A DNA stretch of 64,000 nucleotides from Dyella nitratireducens (GCF_014642835.1 NZ_BMJA01000006.1:1-64000), one strand, 5' to 3'; counted from the stretch's first letter, positions 52,822 to 63,340 are shown. Notes: generated by a model from the letters alone, not told the origin. Numbers and translations are program-made.

Positions 52822-53412
52822 ATGAACCGTCGCGAATGGTTGAAATGCATGTCCATGCTGGCCGTCGGCGCCGTGGCTGCACCGTCGCTGCTGGCGGTGT
52901 TCGATGCGCATGCTGCTGCGCAAAGCAGCGATGCGGGCATCCCGTTCTTCAGCAAGCAGCAGAGCGACCTGATGTCTGCCGTCGTCGACATCATCATGCC
53001 CCGCTCCGATACGCCAGGCGCACTCGACGCGGGCGTGCCGCGCTTCATCGATTCGATGTTCAGGGACGTCTACACCAAGGAGGAACAGCAGAACTACGTG
53101 CGTGCGCTTGCAGTCTTTGAAGAAAAGAGCGGCAAGCCGTTTCTGCAATTGGATGCCGCGCAGCGCAAGGCACTGATAACAAAATTCCACCAGGAGGCGC
53201 TCGCCAACAACAAAGAACTCGATCCGGTCTCGGCACCTGCATTCGTGCTGACGACCAAGAAGCTGACCATGCTGGGCTTCTTCATGTCACAACCGGGATG
53301 CACGCAGGTGCTGCAATATGTCGCTGTGCCGGGCGCGTACCACGCTGACATTCCGCTGTCGCAAGCGGGCAATGGCAGGGCCTGGGCTGTCGAGACGGAA
53401 TTGACGATATGA
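52822..53412 (+). CDS. Tat-exported dehydrogenase small subunit (gluconate 2-dehydrogenase subunit 3 family)
   Basis: 196 residues from the ATG at 52822 with GGAGAAG upstream. A twin-arginine-like signal (NRREWLKCMSMLAVGAVAA) is followed by the family pattern (FFSKQQSDLMSAVVDIIMPRSDTPGA, AGVPRFIDSMF, FFMSQPGCTQVLQYVAVPG). It accompanies the GMC flavoprotein and should carry it across the membrane folded. Together they oxidise the sugar ring of a glycoside, probably at C3 (inference from the cluster). Confidence 0.87.
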   Translation: MNRREWLKCMSMLAVGAVAAPSLLAVFDAHAAAQSSDAGIPFFSKQQSDLMSAVVDIIMPRSDTPGALDAGVPRFIDSMFRDVYTKEEQQNYVRALAVFEEKSGKPFLQLDAAQRKALITKFHQEALANNKELDPVSAPAFVLTTKKLTMLGFFMSQPGCTQVLQYVAVPGAYHADIPLSQAGNGRAWAVETELTI

Positions 53413-53475
53413 CGTATGCGTCGAATGGTGCTTGCGTGACTAAGGCGCGCACCTTGATCACGGCGAGGAACCGTA

Positions 53476-53501
53476 CCCTCCCCTACTATCGTAGGGGAGG
53501 G
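53476..53501. repeat. Perfect short hairpin in the keto-glycoside cluster
   Basis: CCCTCCCCTAC (53476-53486), loop TATC, GTAGGGGAGGG (53491-53501), an 11-bp perfect stem. There is no T-run. A similar but weaker hairpin (CCGCCCCTAC/GTAGGAGCGG) lies near 63556-63580, so this may be a small intergenic repeat. Confidence 0.5.
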
Positions 53502-53567
53502 AGCGCATTCCCGCTCAAGTAAACGCCATTCATCCATGAGCCCACGACACCTATCGAGTAATCACAC

Positions 53568-54623
53568 ATGAAGACACTCAAGGGCCCAGGTATTTTCCTC
53601 GCCCAGTACGCCGGCAATGCACCGCCCTTCAACACGCTCCCCGATATCGCCCGCTGGGCTGCATCGCTAGGCTTTGTCGGCGTGCAAATTCCCTCGAACG
53701 ATCAGCGCCTGTTCGATCTTGCGCAAGCGGCGACGAGCAAGACGTATTGCGACGACATGGCCGGCATGCTGGCGGAACATGGGCTCGCCGTCACCGAGCT
53801 GTCCACGCATCTGCAAGGCCAATTGGTGGCCTCGCATCCGGCTTACGATCACCTGTTCGATGGCTTCGCGCCACCGGCACTACGAGGCAATGTGCAGGCA
53901 CGCCAGACGTGGGCCGTGGAACAGCTCAAGCTGGCGGCCAAGGCAAGCCGGCATTTCGGATTATCTGCGCACGCGACGTTTTCCGGCGCGCTGGCATGGC
54001 ACTTGTTCTATCCCTGGCCGCAACGCCCCGCCGGTCTGATCGACGAAGCCTTCGCCGAACTGGGCAGGCGCTGGCGGCCGATCCTGGATGCTTTTGACGA
54101 CGCCGGTGTCGACGTCTGCTACGAACTGCATCCCGGTGAAGACCTGCACGACGGTGTGACGTTCGAGCGCTTCCTCGATGCCGTCGGCCATCATCCGCGC
54201 GCAAACATTCTGTACGACCCCAGCCATATGGTGCTGCAACAGCTGGACTATCTCGCGTTCATCGACATCTATCACGAGCGCATTCGCGCCTTCCACGTGA
54301 AAGATGCCGAGTTTCGTCCCAACGGACGCGCCGGTGTCTACGGCGGTTACCAGAACTGGATCGATCGTCCCGGACGCTTCCGCTCGCTGGGTGATGGGCA
54401 GATCGATTTCCGCGCCGTCTTCAGCAAGTTGGCGCAATACGACTATCCCGGCTGGGCCGTACTCGAATGGGAGTGCTGCCTGAAAGATCCCCAGCAAGGC
54501 GCCAAGGAAGGCGCAGCCTTTATCCGGGACCACATCATCAAAGTCACTGGTCGCGCATTCGACGATTTTGCCGCGACCGGCGCCGACCGCACTTTCAATC
54601 GCCACGTATTGGGGCTCGAATAA
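53568..54623 (+). CDS. Cytoplasmic TIM-barrel sugar isomerase/epimerase-like protein
   Basis: 351 residues, no signal peptide. AP endonuclease 2-like fold: LGFVGVQIPSNDQRLFDLAQA, HLQGQLVASHPAYDHLFDGF, ACYELHPGEDLHDGV region, LYDPSHMVLQQLDYLAFID, IRAFHVKDAEF, VLEWECCLKDP. The Glu/Asp/His/Glu set for a metal is visible. It follows the dehydrogenase genes after a short gap with a hairpin and precedes a second such protein by two bases. Likely epimerase/isomerase of a keto or free sugar; exact reaction unknown. Confidence 0.82.
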   Translation: MKTLKGPGIFLAQYAGNAPPFNTLPDIARWAASLGFVGVQIPSNDQRLFDLAQAATSKTYCDDMAGMLAEHGLAVTELSTHLQGQLVASHPAYDHLFDGFAPPALRGNVQARQTWAVEQLKLAAKASRHFGLSAHATFSGALAWHLFYPWPQRPAGLIDEAFAELGRRWRPILDAFDDAGVDVCYELHPGEDLHDGVTFERFLDAVGHHPRANILYDPSHMVLQQLDYLAFIDIYHERIRAFHVKDAEFRPNGRAGVYGGYQNWIDRPGRFRSLGDGQIDFRAVFSKLAQYDYPGWAVLEWECCLKDPQQGAKEGAAFIRDHIIKVTGRAFDDFAATGADRTFNRHVLGLE

Positions 54624-54625
54624 GC

Positions 54626-55528
<903 letters not shown>

Positions 55529-55547
55529 TTCTTTCCACGAGGTAGTC

Positions 55548-56333
55548 ATGAAACAGCGAATCGCGGTTATTCCTGCCCTGCTCATGCTCGCAATCATGAG
55601 CCCATCGCTAGCCTTCGCGCAGACTGCCACGCAAACGCCCGAAGCCACCGAGCAATGGCAGCCGGTGCCAAAGATCGTCACGCCCGGCAAGCAGGACAGC
55701 GCACCACCTTCCGATGCCATCGTCCTGTTCGACGGACACGATCTCAGCCAATGGGAAACATCTAAAGATCACTCACCTGCGCGCTGGAAAGTCCACGATG
55801 GCGTGGTCACGGTCGACAAGCCCAGCGGCAACATCCAGACCAAGCAGAAGTTCAAGAACTACCAGTTGCACCTGGAGTGGTACGTGCCCACCAACATCAC
55901 CGGCGAAGGCCAGAAACGCGGCAACAGCGGCGTGTTCCTGGCATCGACCGGACCCGGCGACGAAGGCTATGAAATCCAGGTCCTGGATTCCTTCAACAAC
56001 AAAACCTACGTCAACGGACAAGCCGCCAGCATTTATAAGCAGACACCTCCGCTGGTCAATGCGATGCGTCCACCGGGTCAGTGGCAAACCTACGACATCG
56101 TCTGGACGGCGCCCGTATTTACGGCCGATGGAACACTCAAGTCACCCGCCTTCGTCACGGTATTCCACAACGGCGTGCTCGTGCAGAACCACACCGAGCT
56201 TGCCGGCGAAACGTTCTATATCGGCAAACCGAAATACAAGCCCTACGACACGGCGCCGATCAAGCTGCAGGCACACGGCGATCCCTCACCGCCCATCAGC
56301 TTCCGCCATATCTGGGTACGCCCATTGGATTGA
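55548..56333 (+). CDS. Secreted DUF1080 (3-keto-disaccharide hydrolase-type) protein
   Basis: 261 residues from the ATG at 55548; the signal peptide ends near LAFAQ. A single concanavalin-like beta-sandwich: LFDGHDLSQWE, WKVHDGVVTVDKPSGNIQTK, LHLEWYVP, RGNSGVFLAS, YEIQVLDSFNN, and the final ISFRHIWVRPL. This is the PF06439 pattern; some members cleave 3-keto-glycosides. It sits 19 bases after the isomerase-like gene and ends the compact operon. It would hydrolyse the keto-glycoside formed by the GMC dehydrogenase. Confidence 0.86.
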   Translation: MKQRIAVIPALLMLAIMSPSLAFAQTATQTPEATEQWQPVPKIVTPGKQDSAPPSDAIVLFDGHDLSQWETSKDHSPARWKVHDGVVTVDKPSGNIQTKQKFKNYQLHLEWYVPTNITGEGQKRGNSGVFLASTGPGDEGYEIQVLDSFNNKTYVNGQAASIYKQTPPLVNAMRPPGQWQTYDIVWTAPVFTADGTLKSPAFVTVFHNGVLVQNHTELAGETFYIGKPKYKPYDTAPIKLQAHGDPSPPISFRHIWVRPLD

Positions 56334-56559
56334 TTCCCGATAATGTGCCGACGCTCGTGCCTGCGATAGAGGCGACCAAAACGTCCTCGTAGCACATAGG
56401 CGAGCATTATGTTTTCTACCAGACGTATTTGTTAAAGCACAAAGTTTGGCCGTCTTTCACTTCTTGCGTGTCTAGCTTTATGCAATCTTCGGCGCGGTCA
56501 TGTGGCTCAGCGTGAATGAGCCATCGCAAAAGCGCCAGACACGTCAGCGGGAGAGAAAG

Positions 56560-59055
56560 ATGCGGATCGCGCACAGGGTGGATGTTCGGAATAACTCCGG
56601 CCGTATGGCGCGTGCGCGGCATAGCAGCATGCGGAGGTTGATGACTTACGCACTTGGCGCGCTACTGCTGGCGGCGTCATTGAGCGGCGTGGCAATAGCG
56701 CAGAATGTCCCGCTTGTACTGCAACGGAATGGAAGAACCATTTCACTCGAACCTTATGCCCCGAATATCCTGCGGGTGACGATAAGTATCGACCGCGCGG
56801 CTGCCGCGGCTGCGCCCGGATACGGATTCGTGGCGAAGCCATCGGAGCAAGGATGGTCGTACACGCGCGACGCAATGGGCGGCGAGATTTTTCGTTCGGC
56901 AAAAATGGTGGTGCGCGTGGCTCCGGGGGAACTCGCGAACGATCAAATTCCGAAGCGTATGCCGCTGGACGCACTAAACAACCAGTTGCGCGAAACGTAC
57001 TTCGGAGGCCCCCATGAGGAGGGAGGCCCTCACGATGATGCATTGCAGGTCACCACGGCTGACGGCAGGACGCTGCTGCATATGCGCACGTGGACCATGG
57101 CGCCGGAGCGGCCGGACGTTGCACAAGCGGACGCGGGCGCAAAGGGTTACCGCGTTGCAGCCACGTTCGACTCGCCCGTAAACGAGCATTACTACGGGCT
57201 CGGGCAGCAGCAGAAGGGGTGGATGGATTTACGCGATCACGAGATTCGCTGCTGGCACGATTACGGCGCGCTGGGCGGCGAGAACGTCTGTGTGCCTTTC
57301 ATGGTATCGAGCCTCGGCTACGGCCTGGTCTGGGACAATCCATCGAAAACGACGATCGACCTCGGTTTCAACGGCCAGAACGTGTGGTCATCGGAGGTCG
57401 GCAACCGCATCTCCTATTTCATCATTGCGGGAGATAGCACGGACGAGATTTACCAAGGCTACCGTCTGCTGACGGGCGTGACGCACATGCTGCCCAAGAC
57501 GGTCTATGGCTATATCCAAAGCAAGGCGATCTATCCGACACAGGCCCAGGTGTTGGCGGTTGCCAACGAGTATCGGCAAAAAAATCTGCCACTGGGCGTG
57601 ATGGTGGTGGATTTTCTCAACATGACCAAGCAAGGAAATCTGGATCTGGATCCAGCACGCTGGCCGGATCCTGCCGCGATGAATCGCCAACTCCATGCGA
57701 TGGGTGTGGACACGCTGCTGAGCGTGTGGCCGCACTTCTCGAAAGGAACGCTGTTCTACGACATGCTGGCGAGCAAAGGCTGGCTGGTGCATACGCGGGA
57801 TGGCCAACCAGACTCAGGGGGCTTCAAGGCGGTCATCGGGCCGAATATCGACACGACCAATCCGGAAGCAGCGAAGTGGTTCTGGGAAAAAATCCGCGAC
57901 CGCTACATCAAGCCCTACGGCTTCGATTATCTATGGCTGGATGAAACGGAGCCGGATATCGATCCGGCCAAGGATGTGTTCTGGATCGGCTCCGGCATAC
58001 GCTTCTATAACGTATACCCGCTGTTCCACACCGCTTCGGTATACGAAGGATTTCGGCGCGATTTTGGCGACAGCCGCAGGGTCATGATCCTGGCGCGCGC
58101 AGCATATCTTGGAGCCCAACGCAACGGCACCGTGTTCTGGTCGAGCGACGTCGTATCGACCTGGGACATGCTCAAGCGCTCGATTCCTGCCGGCCTCAAT
58201 TTCACGGCAACAGGGTTGCCGTATTGGGATACCGATATCGCCGGATTCTTTTCGCCAGTTATTCCTCCCGACTACCATGCAGCGCACACGCCCATGGTCG
58301 ACGGGTCCGACGTACGCGGCACGATCGGCAACTATGAGGATTACCCCGAACTCTTCGTACGGTGGTTTGAATGGGGCGTCTTTCAACCGGTCATGCGCGT
58401 GCACGGTGAAAGAAATCACAATGAAATGTGGTCGTACGGCAAGCAGGCCGAACCGATCCTGGCGAAATACCTGAAGCTTCGCTATCAGCTTCTGCCATAC
58501 ACCTACTCAGTGGCCTATCGCAGCTACCAGACCGGGGCGCCGTACATGCGAGCGCTGTTCATGGATTTCCCGGCCGATCCGATGGTGGCGAATATCCCCG
58601 ACGAATACATGTATGGGCCGGCGTTCCTGGTGGCGCCGGTCACGGAGCAAGGCGCCACCCATCGGAGCGTCTATCTGCCAGCAGGTTGCGACTGGTACAA
58701 CTACTGGACCCATCAGCGACTGCACGGTGGACAGACGATCGAGGTGAATGCACCCATCGATACTCTGCCGCTGTTTGTCAAAGCAGGAAGCATCGTGCCG
58801 TTGGGACCGGACGACGGGAGCGCCGGGCAAATGCAGAAAATCGTCTCCGTAAAGGTGTATCCGGGAGCAGATGGCAACTTTTCTCTCTTCCAGGATGACG
58901 GGAAGACCTACGCTTACGAGCAAGGCAAATATTCGCTCACCAAATTGATATGGGATGACGCTGCTCACCGGCTGACGCATGAGGGTGCACCGGCCTGGCA
59001 TGGGCCTGATGCGTCTGTCGTGACCGTCATCGGCGGCTCTGTGGGCGTTCCATGA
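56560..59055 (+). CDS. Exported GH31 alpha-glycosidase (alpha-xylosidase/alpha-glucosidase-like)
   Basis: 831 residues from the ATG at 56560 with GGGAG upstream; later ATGs (56629, 56641) give a shorter signal region ending near AIAQ. Order: N-terminal beta domain (VNEHYYGLGQQQKGWMDL), TIM barrel with nucleophile Asp461 in YLWLDETEPD and acid/base Asp530 in VFWSSDVVSTW, GLPYWDTDIAGFF, VRWFEWGVFQPVMRVHG, and C-terminal beta domains including a DUF5110-type end (VYPGADGNFSLFQDDGKTYAYE). Exact substrate cannot be read off; xylosyl or glucosyl alpha-linkages are typical. It is separated by 226 bases from the DUF1080 gene, so it may have its own promoter. Confidence 0.9.
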   Translation: MRIAHRVDVRNNSGRMARARHSSMRRLMTYALGALLLAASLSGVAIAQNVPLVLQRNGRTISLEPYAPNILRVTISIDRAAAAAAPGYGFVAKPSEQGWSYTRDAMGGEIFRSAKMVVRVAPGELANDQIPKRMPLDALNNQLRETYFGGPHEEGGPHDDALQVTTADGRTLLHMRTWTMAPERPDVAQADAGAKGYRVAATFDSPVNEHYYGLGQQQKGWMDLRDHEIRCWHDYGALGGENVCVPFMVSSLGYGLVWDNPSKTTIDLGFNGQNVWSSEVGNRISYFIIAGDSTDEIYQGYRLLTGVTHMLPKTVYGYIQSKAIYPTQAQVLAVANEYRQKNLPLGVMVVDFLNMTKQGNLDLDPARWPDPAAMNRQLHAMGVDTLLSVWPHFSKGTLFYDMLASKGWLVHTRDGQPDSGGFKAVIGPNIDTTNPEAAKWFWEKIRDRYIKPYGFDYLWLDETEPDIDPAKDVFWIGSGIRFYNVYPLFHTASVYEGFRRDFGDSRRVMILARAAYLGAQRNGTVFWSSDVVSTWDMLKRSIPAGLNFTATGLPYWDTDIAGFFSPVIPPDYHAAHTPMVDGSDVRGTIGNYEDYPELFVRWFEWGVFQPVMRVHGERNHNEMWSYGKQAEPILAKYLKLRYQLLPYTYSVAYRSYQTGAPYMRALFMDFPADPMVANIPDEYMYGPAFLVAPVTEQGATHRSVYLPAGCDWYNYWTHQRLHGGQTIEVNAPIDTLPLFVKAGSIVPLGPDDGSAGQMQKIVSVKVYPGADGNFSLFQDDGKTYAYEQGKYSLTKLIWDDAAHRLTHEGAPAWHGPDASVVTVIGGSVGVP

Positions 59056-59462
59056 TTTGTGATGCGTGCTTCTAGCGGGTTCTCGCTATCGGATGACTCA
59101 CCAGCACGAGTATAAAGCAGGTATTTAATTTCAACGAGCGCCAAAGAAACTGGCAACAAGCAACCTGATCGTTTCGTCTCGCCGATCAAACGAGTGCCTT
59201 TACATCAATGCTAAATCCCCACGTTTCAGCGGCTGCCACAGCGTAAATCGCTTGCCGATTTCCCCCAACGCCCACGCAATCTTCGCGCCCACTGAGCTGA
59301 TGTATAAATTTTCTCGTCGTTCGCACCATCCTTCAAAAGAGGGCTTCGTTCAATGGCAACAACCCAGTATTGAGGTAAACCCAAGTAAATTGAAAAACCG
59401 AAAAGGTAGCCTGTGGAGAGCCGGGCTATGCAATATGGCCTAGCTTCTTTTATTTGCACCCT
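59056..59462. other. Gene-poor gap between GH31 and the defence-like pair
   Basis: About 400 bases without an intact gene. Base composition drops compared with the glycosidase genes. The minus strand holds a coding-like fragment (59200-59349) in a different frame from the open frame that covers 59226-59459. No clear terminator, tRNA or att-like repeat was seen. Confidence 0.4.
59200..59349 (-). pseudogene. Possible gene remnant, unknown family
   Basis: A 49-codon frame without start codon reads SFEGWCERRENLYISSVGAK then IAWALGEIGKRFTLWQPLKR and ends at a TAA. It looks like a natural protein end. Upstream the frame is closed by a TGA; another frame there (GYLFGFSIYLGLPQYWVV) also looks protein-like, suggesting a frameshifted or decayed gene. 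The family is not recognised. Confidence 0.3.
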
Positions 59463-60113
59463 CTACTCGAGCGTTTCGATTTTCCTCAGCCAACCATCAA
59501 AATGTGGGCAAGCTGCACGCATCGCGTCCAGACCGATATCGCAAGCGATCAAAGGTCCATGAGCAGTCTTCTGATAGCCAGGCCAAGCTGCAAGGATGCG
59601 CTTGGATGGTGCGGTTTGCGGACAGTCATTGATGTCTTCCGGCGCAACTCTCGCCCGTACCTCACGCAAGGGAACCAAGTTGCGATCGTCATCCGTCCAT
59701 GCTTCGAAGGACTCGATCCGTACGAACAGTAAAGCCTCGAACTCGTGAACGAGAAGATTCGGAATGAAATTGCGCTGCCCAATGTCTTGCGCGAGTGCCA
59801 TCTCCAAAAACGCGGCTTTGTGCTGTCCGTTGAGCATTCCCTGGTAGGCCGGATCGTCTTTGCCTGGAAAGTTGCCCGGTAGCGCATAAAGATCAAACAG
59901 GGTAGTGACATGGGCACCCGGGTCCTGCTTGCACAACCTTTCGATCTGGGGTTTGATCTTGGCATAGCTAACAACACCGCCACGATGATGAGGACTGGTG
60001 CTGACGATGATGGGTGTGAAATAGACACCCTGCCGAGCGTAATAAGGCATCACAAGTTCATTGACGAAGGCCTCTTCTGTTTGGCCTTCTACCAGCACGT
60101 AAACACGACTCAA
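59463..60113 (-). CDS. DUF4276 (TOPRIM-like) protein of a two-gene ATPase system
   Basis: 216 residues. The start is taken as TTG at 60113: it overlaps the ATPase stop (TTGA), has GGGAG 9 bases upstream, and puts the conserved start SRVYVLVEGQTEEAFVNELV near residue 1, as in the family; longer starts at 60149 or 60179 lie inside the ATPase gene. VEGQTEE gives the conserved Glu of a TOPRIM-type centre and TTLFDLYALPGNFPG the Asp. LVHEFEALLF is another family block. Paired ATPase and TOPRIM-like proteins are seen in OLD-type and PARIS-type phage defence; a nuclease role is inferred. Confidence 0.78.
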   Translation of the reverse strand: MSRVYVLVEGQTEEAFVNELVMPYYARQGVYFTPIIVSTSPHHRGGVVSYAKIKPQIERLCKQDPGAHVTTLFDLYALPGNFPGKDDPAYQGMLNGQHKAAFLEMALAQDIGQRNFIPNLLVHEFEALLFVRIESFEAWTDDDRNLVPLREVRARVAPEDINDCPQTAPSKRILAAWPGYQKTAHGPLIACDIGLDAMRAACPHFDGWLRKIETLE

Positions 60114-61210
60114 CGCCCAGGTCTCCCACCCAAAAGATTCTTCTTCCATAGATCGCCGAGGCTGTACTCGGCCAACCATTCGGACAGCGTCTGGGTATCC
60201 GGCCGCTTGAACGTCGAGGCACCACCGCGCTTGTCGACGACGATCAGATCTTCCGCATCGAATTCATTGACCAGCTCCACCGACTGCGTGGAGACGATCA
60301 ATTGATGTTCCTGCGACGCAGACTTCATCAAACCTGCGAGTACGCTGATGGCAAATGGATGCAGGCCAAGTTCCGGCTCATCAATCAGGATGGCCGCCGG
60401 CACGAATTCTTCAGGCTGTAGCAGTACGGTTGCCAGACAAATAAAGCGCAGCGTGCCATCGGACAAGGCGCTGGTGGTAAAGGGCTCATCCTGCCCCTGC
60501 TCGGTCCATTCGAGTTGAATCTTCTCTTTGTTATCAACCGTGGGACGTAGGTGGAAATCACCGAAGAAAGGCGCCACTAGGCGAATGGTCTTGACGATGC
60601 GCTGATAGTTCTCGTCGTGATGATTTTTCAAGCGCAGCAAAAAGGCCGCCAGGTTGCGAGCGTCATCGCGCAAATACTCGTTATCATTGATATTGTGAAT
60701 TTGTTTGACCAACGCACTCGCACTAGTATCGTGAAAATGATAGAGACGCCAGCTGCGCATGGCGGGAACGACATATTCCCAGATTGACCCGTGCCTACCT
60801 TTCTCTTTGTAGGTTGTCTCGAAATGACCTGACGCAGGATGCCACTCACCTTTCATGTTCCACCATAGCGCTTCATGCGCAAGCATCATCCGATTGTCCT
60901 GAGTGGGCTTCAGCGTAAAGCGATAGCCGTTATTGCCGAAACGCAGATCAGCAAATAACTCTTCCGTTTTCTTGCGGCCAAAGTGCAACAGCGCATCCGG
61001 ACCGCCAGCCAACCCGACAGCCGTTTGCAATTGCTGATCCAGGATTCGGTTTATCAACCGGAAGAAACCGATGAAGTTCGACTTGCCCGCGCCATTGGCG
61101 CCGATCAATACATTGAGTCGCCCCATCTCCAAATCGCATTCGGCGATGGACTTGTAGCCTCGCAAGATAAGCCGCGAAATTTGGTCGGAATCATCGACAT
61201 GCTTGATCAT
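60110..61210 (-). CDS. AAA ATPase (AAA_21/OLD-like) of a putative defence pair
   Basis: 366 residues. Walker A GANGAGKSNFIGFF (about residues 37-50), ABC-type signature ALSDGTLRFICLA (about 266), Walker B AILIDEPELGLHP and the switch region VSTQSVELVNEF show an SMC/RecF-like ATPase of the AAA_21 group. The region between (about 90-230) is helical and of no clear family. It overlaps the DUF4276 gene and is transcribed first. It likely senses or loads the partner on DNA or another target, as in OLD-family systems (inference). GC content is lower than in neighbouring metabolic genes, consistent with transfer. Confidence 0.85.
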   Translation of the reverse strand: MIKHVDDSDQISRLILRGYKSIAECDLEMGRLNVLIGANGAGKSNFIGFFRLINRILDQQLQTAVGLAGGPDALLHFGRKKTEELFADLRFGNNGYRFTLKPTQDNRMMLAHEALWWNMKGEWHPASGHFETTYKEKGRHGSIWEYVVPAMRSWRLYHFHDTSASALVKQIHNINDNEYLRDDARNLAAFLLRLKNHHDENYQRIVKTIRLVAPFFGDFHLRPTVDNKEKIQLEWTEQGQDEPFTTSALSDGTLRFICLATVLLQPEEFVPAAILIDEPELGLHPFAISVLAGLMKSASQEHQLIVSTQSVELVNEFDAEDLIVVDKRGGASTFKRPDTQTLSEWLAEYSLGDLWKKNLLGGRPGR

Positions 61211-61305
61211 GGCCTATGTTTTTCACCCTTTGCTCACCGCTTTTTAAAAATCGACCGCCACAGCGGACTGCGGCAGCCCAGCCTCCCTTAAGGCTATAAC
61301 ACGCT

Positions 61306-61332
61306 AAAAAGCCCGCGTTGCGCGGGCTTTTT
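61306..61332. terminator. Bidirectional rho-independent terminator
   Basis: AAAAA, GCCCGCG, TTG, CGCGGGC, TTTTT. It is 4 bases beyond the ssb stop on the minus strand and separates ssb from the ATPase pair. Its stem is the same as in the terminator at 36863. Confidence 0.92.
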
Positions 61333-61335
61333 GGG

Positions 61336-61854
61336 TCAGAACGGGATGTCATCATCATCGAACTGATTGCCCCCGCCCATCTCCGGCGGCGGTGCCGACT
61401 GGCGCTGCGGTGCACTGCCGTAGTCGTCGCGGCTCTGCTGACGCTGGCCACCGCCACCGCCTTGCGAGCGTTCGCGATAGCCACCGCCACTACCCATGCC
61501 GCCGCCTTCACCGCCGCCCATGCCGCCGAGCATCTGCAGGTCGCTGGCGATGATGTCGGTGGAGTAGCGTTCCACTCCTTGCTTGTCGGTGTATTTGTCG
61601 GTGCGCAGAGAGCCTTCGACGTACACCTGTCGACCTTTCTTGAGGTATTCGCCGGCGATCTCGGCGAGGCGGCCGAACAGCTTCACGCGGTGCCATTCGG
61701 TGCGTTCCTGCTTCTGGCCGCTCTGCTTGTCGGTCCACTGCTCGGAAGTGGCGATGCTGAGGCTGGCGATGGCCGTGCCGCCAGCGGTGTAGCGGACTTC
61801 AGGGTCCGCGCCGAGGTTGCCGACCAGAATGACTTTGTTGATGCCGCGTGCCAT
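61336..61854 (-). CDS. ssb: Single-stranded DNA-binding protein
   Basis: 172 residues from the ATG at 61854, which is preceded by GAGG; the frame is open further upstream but [15 protein letters not shown] is the standard start. An OB fold (about 1-110: [54 protein letters not shown]) is followed by a Gly/Gln/Arg-rich linker and the acidic tip DDDDIPF, which binds replication and repair partners. It coats single-stranded DNA in replication, repair and recombination. A terminator follows directly. Confidence 0.97.
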   Translation of the reverse strand: MARGINKVILVGNLGADPEVRYTAGGTAIASLSIATSEQWTDKQSGQKQERTEWHRVKLFGRLAEIAGEYLKKGRQVYVEGSLRTDKYTDKQGVERYSTDIIASDLQMLGGMGGGEGGGMGSGGGYRERSQGGGGGQRQQSRDDYGSAPQRQSAPPPEMGGGNQFDDDDIPF

Positions 61855-62038
61855 GTATGACCTCGAAAAACTGAATCGGGATAAGGGCTTTCCATTTCGC
61901 CCGGGGAGCTTAGGACGGATGCTCGATGCGCATCCAGCGCCCGCAGGAGCCATCAAGCATAGGCTCATGGCCCGCCATGATACACGCCCGCCCCTCTTCC
62001 CATGTCCGGGATGGGGCCTCCGATCGATCAGAAGCTCC

Positions 62039-63340
62039 CTAGAACTTGGCCACCGCCCGCAGGCCCCAGACGGTGGCGTCGTGGTTGGCGCTGGTGCCGC
62101 CGGGGTGGCGGATGTACTGCACGTTGGGCATCAGCGCCAGGCCGTGCCAGAGCTGGAACTGGTAGTTGAGCTCGGTGATGTATTCGTAGCCTTGCACAGG
62201 TACCGGCCCCAGCCCGGCATCGTTAACCAAGCGCTCGGCGTTGGCGGCGCGGCGGCTGACGCGATCGCGGCCGACGGCAAAGCCCAGGCGGTCATCCGGC
62301 CGTGATGCGAACGGCCCGTCGTACAACAGGCCGACCGAGATCATCTGGTCGACAAGGTCGGTATACGGATCAGCTTGCACGACGTTGCCGAACACGCTCA
62401 GGCCACCGCCCGTGGCGTTGCGAGTGAGTTGCTGCTGACCCATGAAGTAACTGTCGGATACGCTGCTCTGCAACGCAGCGGTATCACTACTCATTAGCGC
62501 TTGTGCCCCATCGACACTCAGGGATACGTCCTGGTAGCGCGCCGTATTGCGCCAGCCACCGACACGCCATGTACCTGGCAAGGCATTCTGCCCACCGCCA
62601 AGGTTCGTATGCCAATCCAGTTCGGCCAGCATCAGGGTGCCGATGTTTGGTCCGGACGGCGACAGCTTCAAGCCTTGCGACTTGGCGGCATTGTTTGGAT
62701 TGACCTGGAAACCACCGAACTTGACGGTCCAGGCAGGTGAAGGATGGATGGCGATCACGCCGCCGGTCTGCGCCAGCGGCCACGCATCCAAGCCTTTGGA
62801 AATCCAGCCCGGCAAGGCACCGCAGAAGTTGAGGTTCTGGAAATCGCACGCAAACGGAAAGAAATCAACACCGATATCCATGCGGCCGAATTTCAGGTCG
62901 ACCAGATCATTCCACAGCGATTGCTCCAGATAGAAGCGCGTGATGCGCGTGATATTGCCGCCGCCGTAGATTTCCTGTGATTCCAGCAAGGTGCCGAGCC
63001 GCGCTTTCGCGTCGATCTGGCTGCCGTTGCGATCGTTGACGTCGATATGCAGTGAGCCACCCGTCCATCCCCACAGCTTCTGGAAATCGAACGCGGCATG
63101 GAGATGTATCTGATCGGCATAGGCATCTGTTTGCCGAATACCGCCACTGCTGTTGTGGGCGAATTCGCCGAGGTAGTCGACACCGAAGTCGATGCCTTGG
63201 TCGTAGAGTCGCTGGCGTGCACCATCCCAATCGCCCGTGAGCGTGGTGTCGGCGTAGTCCTGATCGGCGGCAAATGCATGTCCGCCAGCGACCATGGCGC
63301 ACCCGGCCATCGCCATGAAGCCAATGATTTTTTGTTGCAT
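62039..63340 (-). CDS. OprB-family carbohydrate porin
   Basis: 433 residues from the ATG at 63340 with GGAG at good spacing; the signal peptide ends near HAFAA (residue about 24). The mature part is a beta-barrel: [80 protein letters not shown], ending in GLRAVAKF with a terminal aromatic. Members admit glucose, glycerol or other sugars across the outer membrane. It lies downstream of glpK in the same direction, so glycerol or sugar uptake linked to that gene is possible. Confidence 0.93.
   Translation of the reverse strand: MQQKIIGFMAMAGCAMVAGGHAFAADQDYADTTLTGDWDGARQRLYDQGIDFGVDYLGEFAHNSSGGIRQTDAYADQIHLHAAFDFQKLWGWTGGSLHIDVNDRNGSQIDAKARLGTLLESQEIYGGGNITRITRFYLEQSLWNDLVDLKFGRMDIGVDFFPFACDFQNLNFCGALPGWISKGLDAWPLAQTGGVIAIHPSPAWTVKFGGFQVNPNNAAKSQGLKLSPSGPNIGTLMLAELDWHTNLGGGQNALPGTWRVGGWRNTARYQDVSLSVDGAQALMSSDTAALQSSVSDSYFMGQQQLTRNATGGGLSVFGNVVQADPYTDLVDQMISVGLLYDGPFASRPDDRLGFAVGRDRVSRRAANAERLVNDAGLGPVPVQGYEYITELNYQFQLWHGLALMPNVQYIRHPGGTSANHDATVWGLRAVAKF

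Noticed and set aside
59056-61335. Integrated element boundaries (att sites or tRNA) around the ATPase pair
   Set aside because: No tRNA, integrase or flanking direct repeat could be seen by eye; only base composition suggests transfer.
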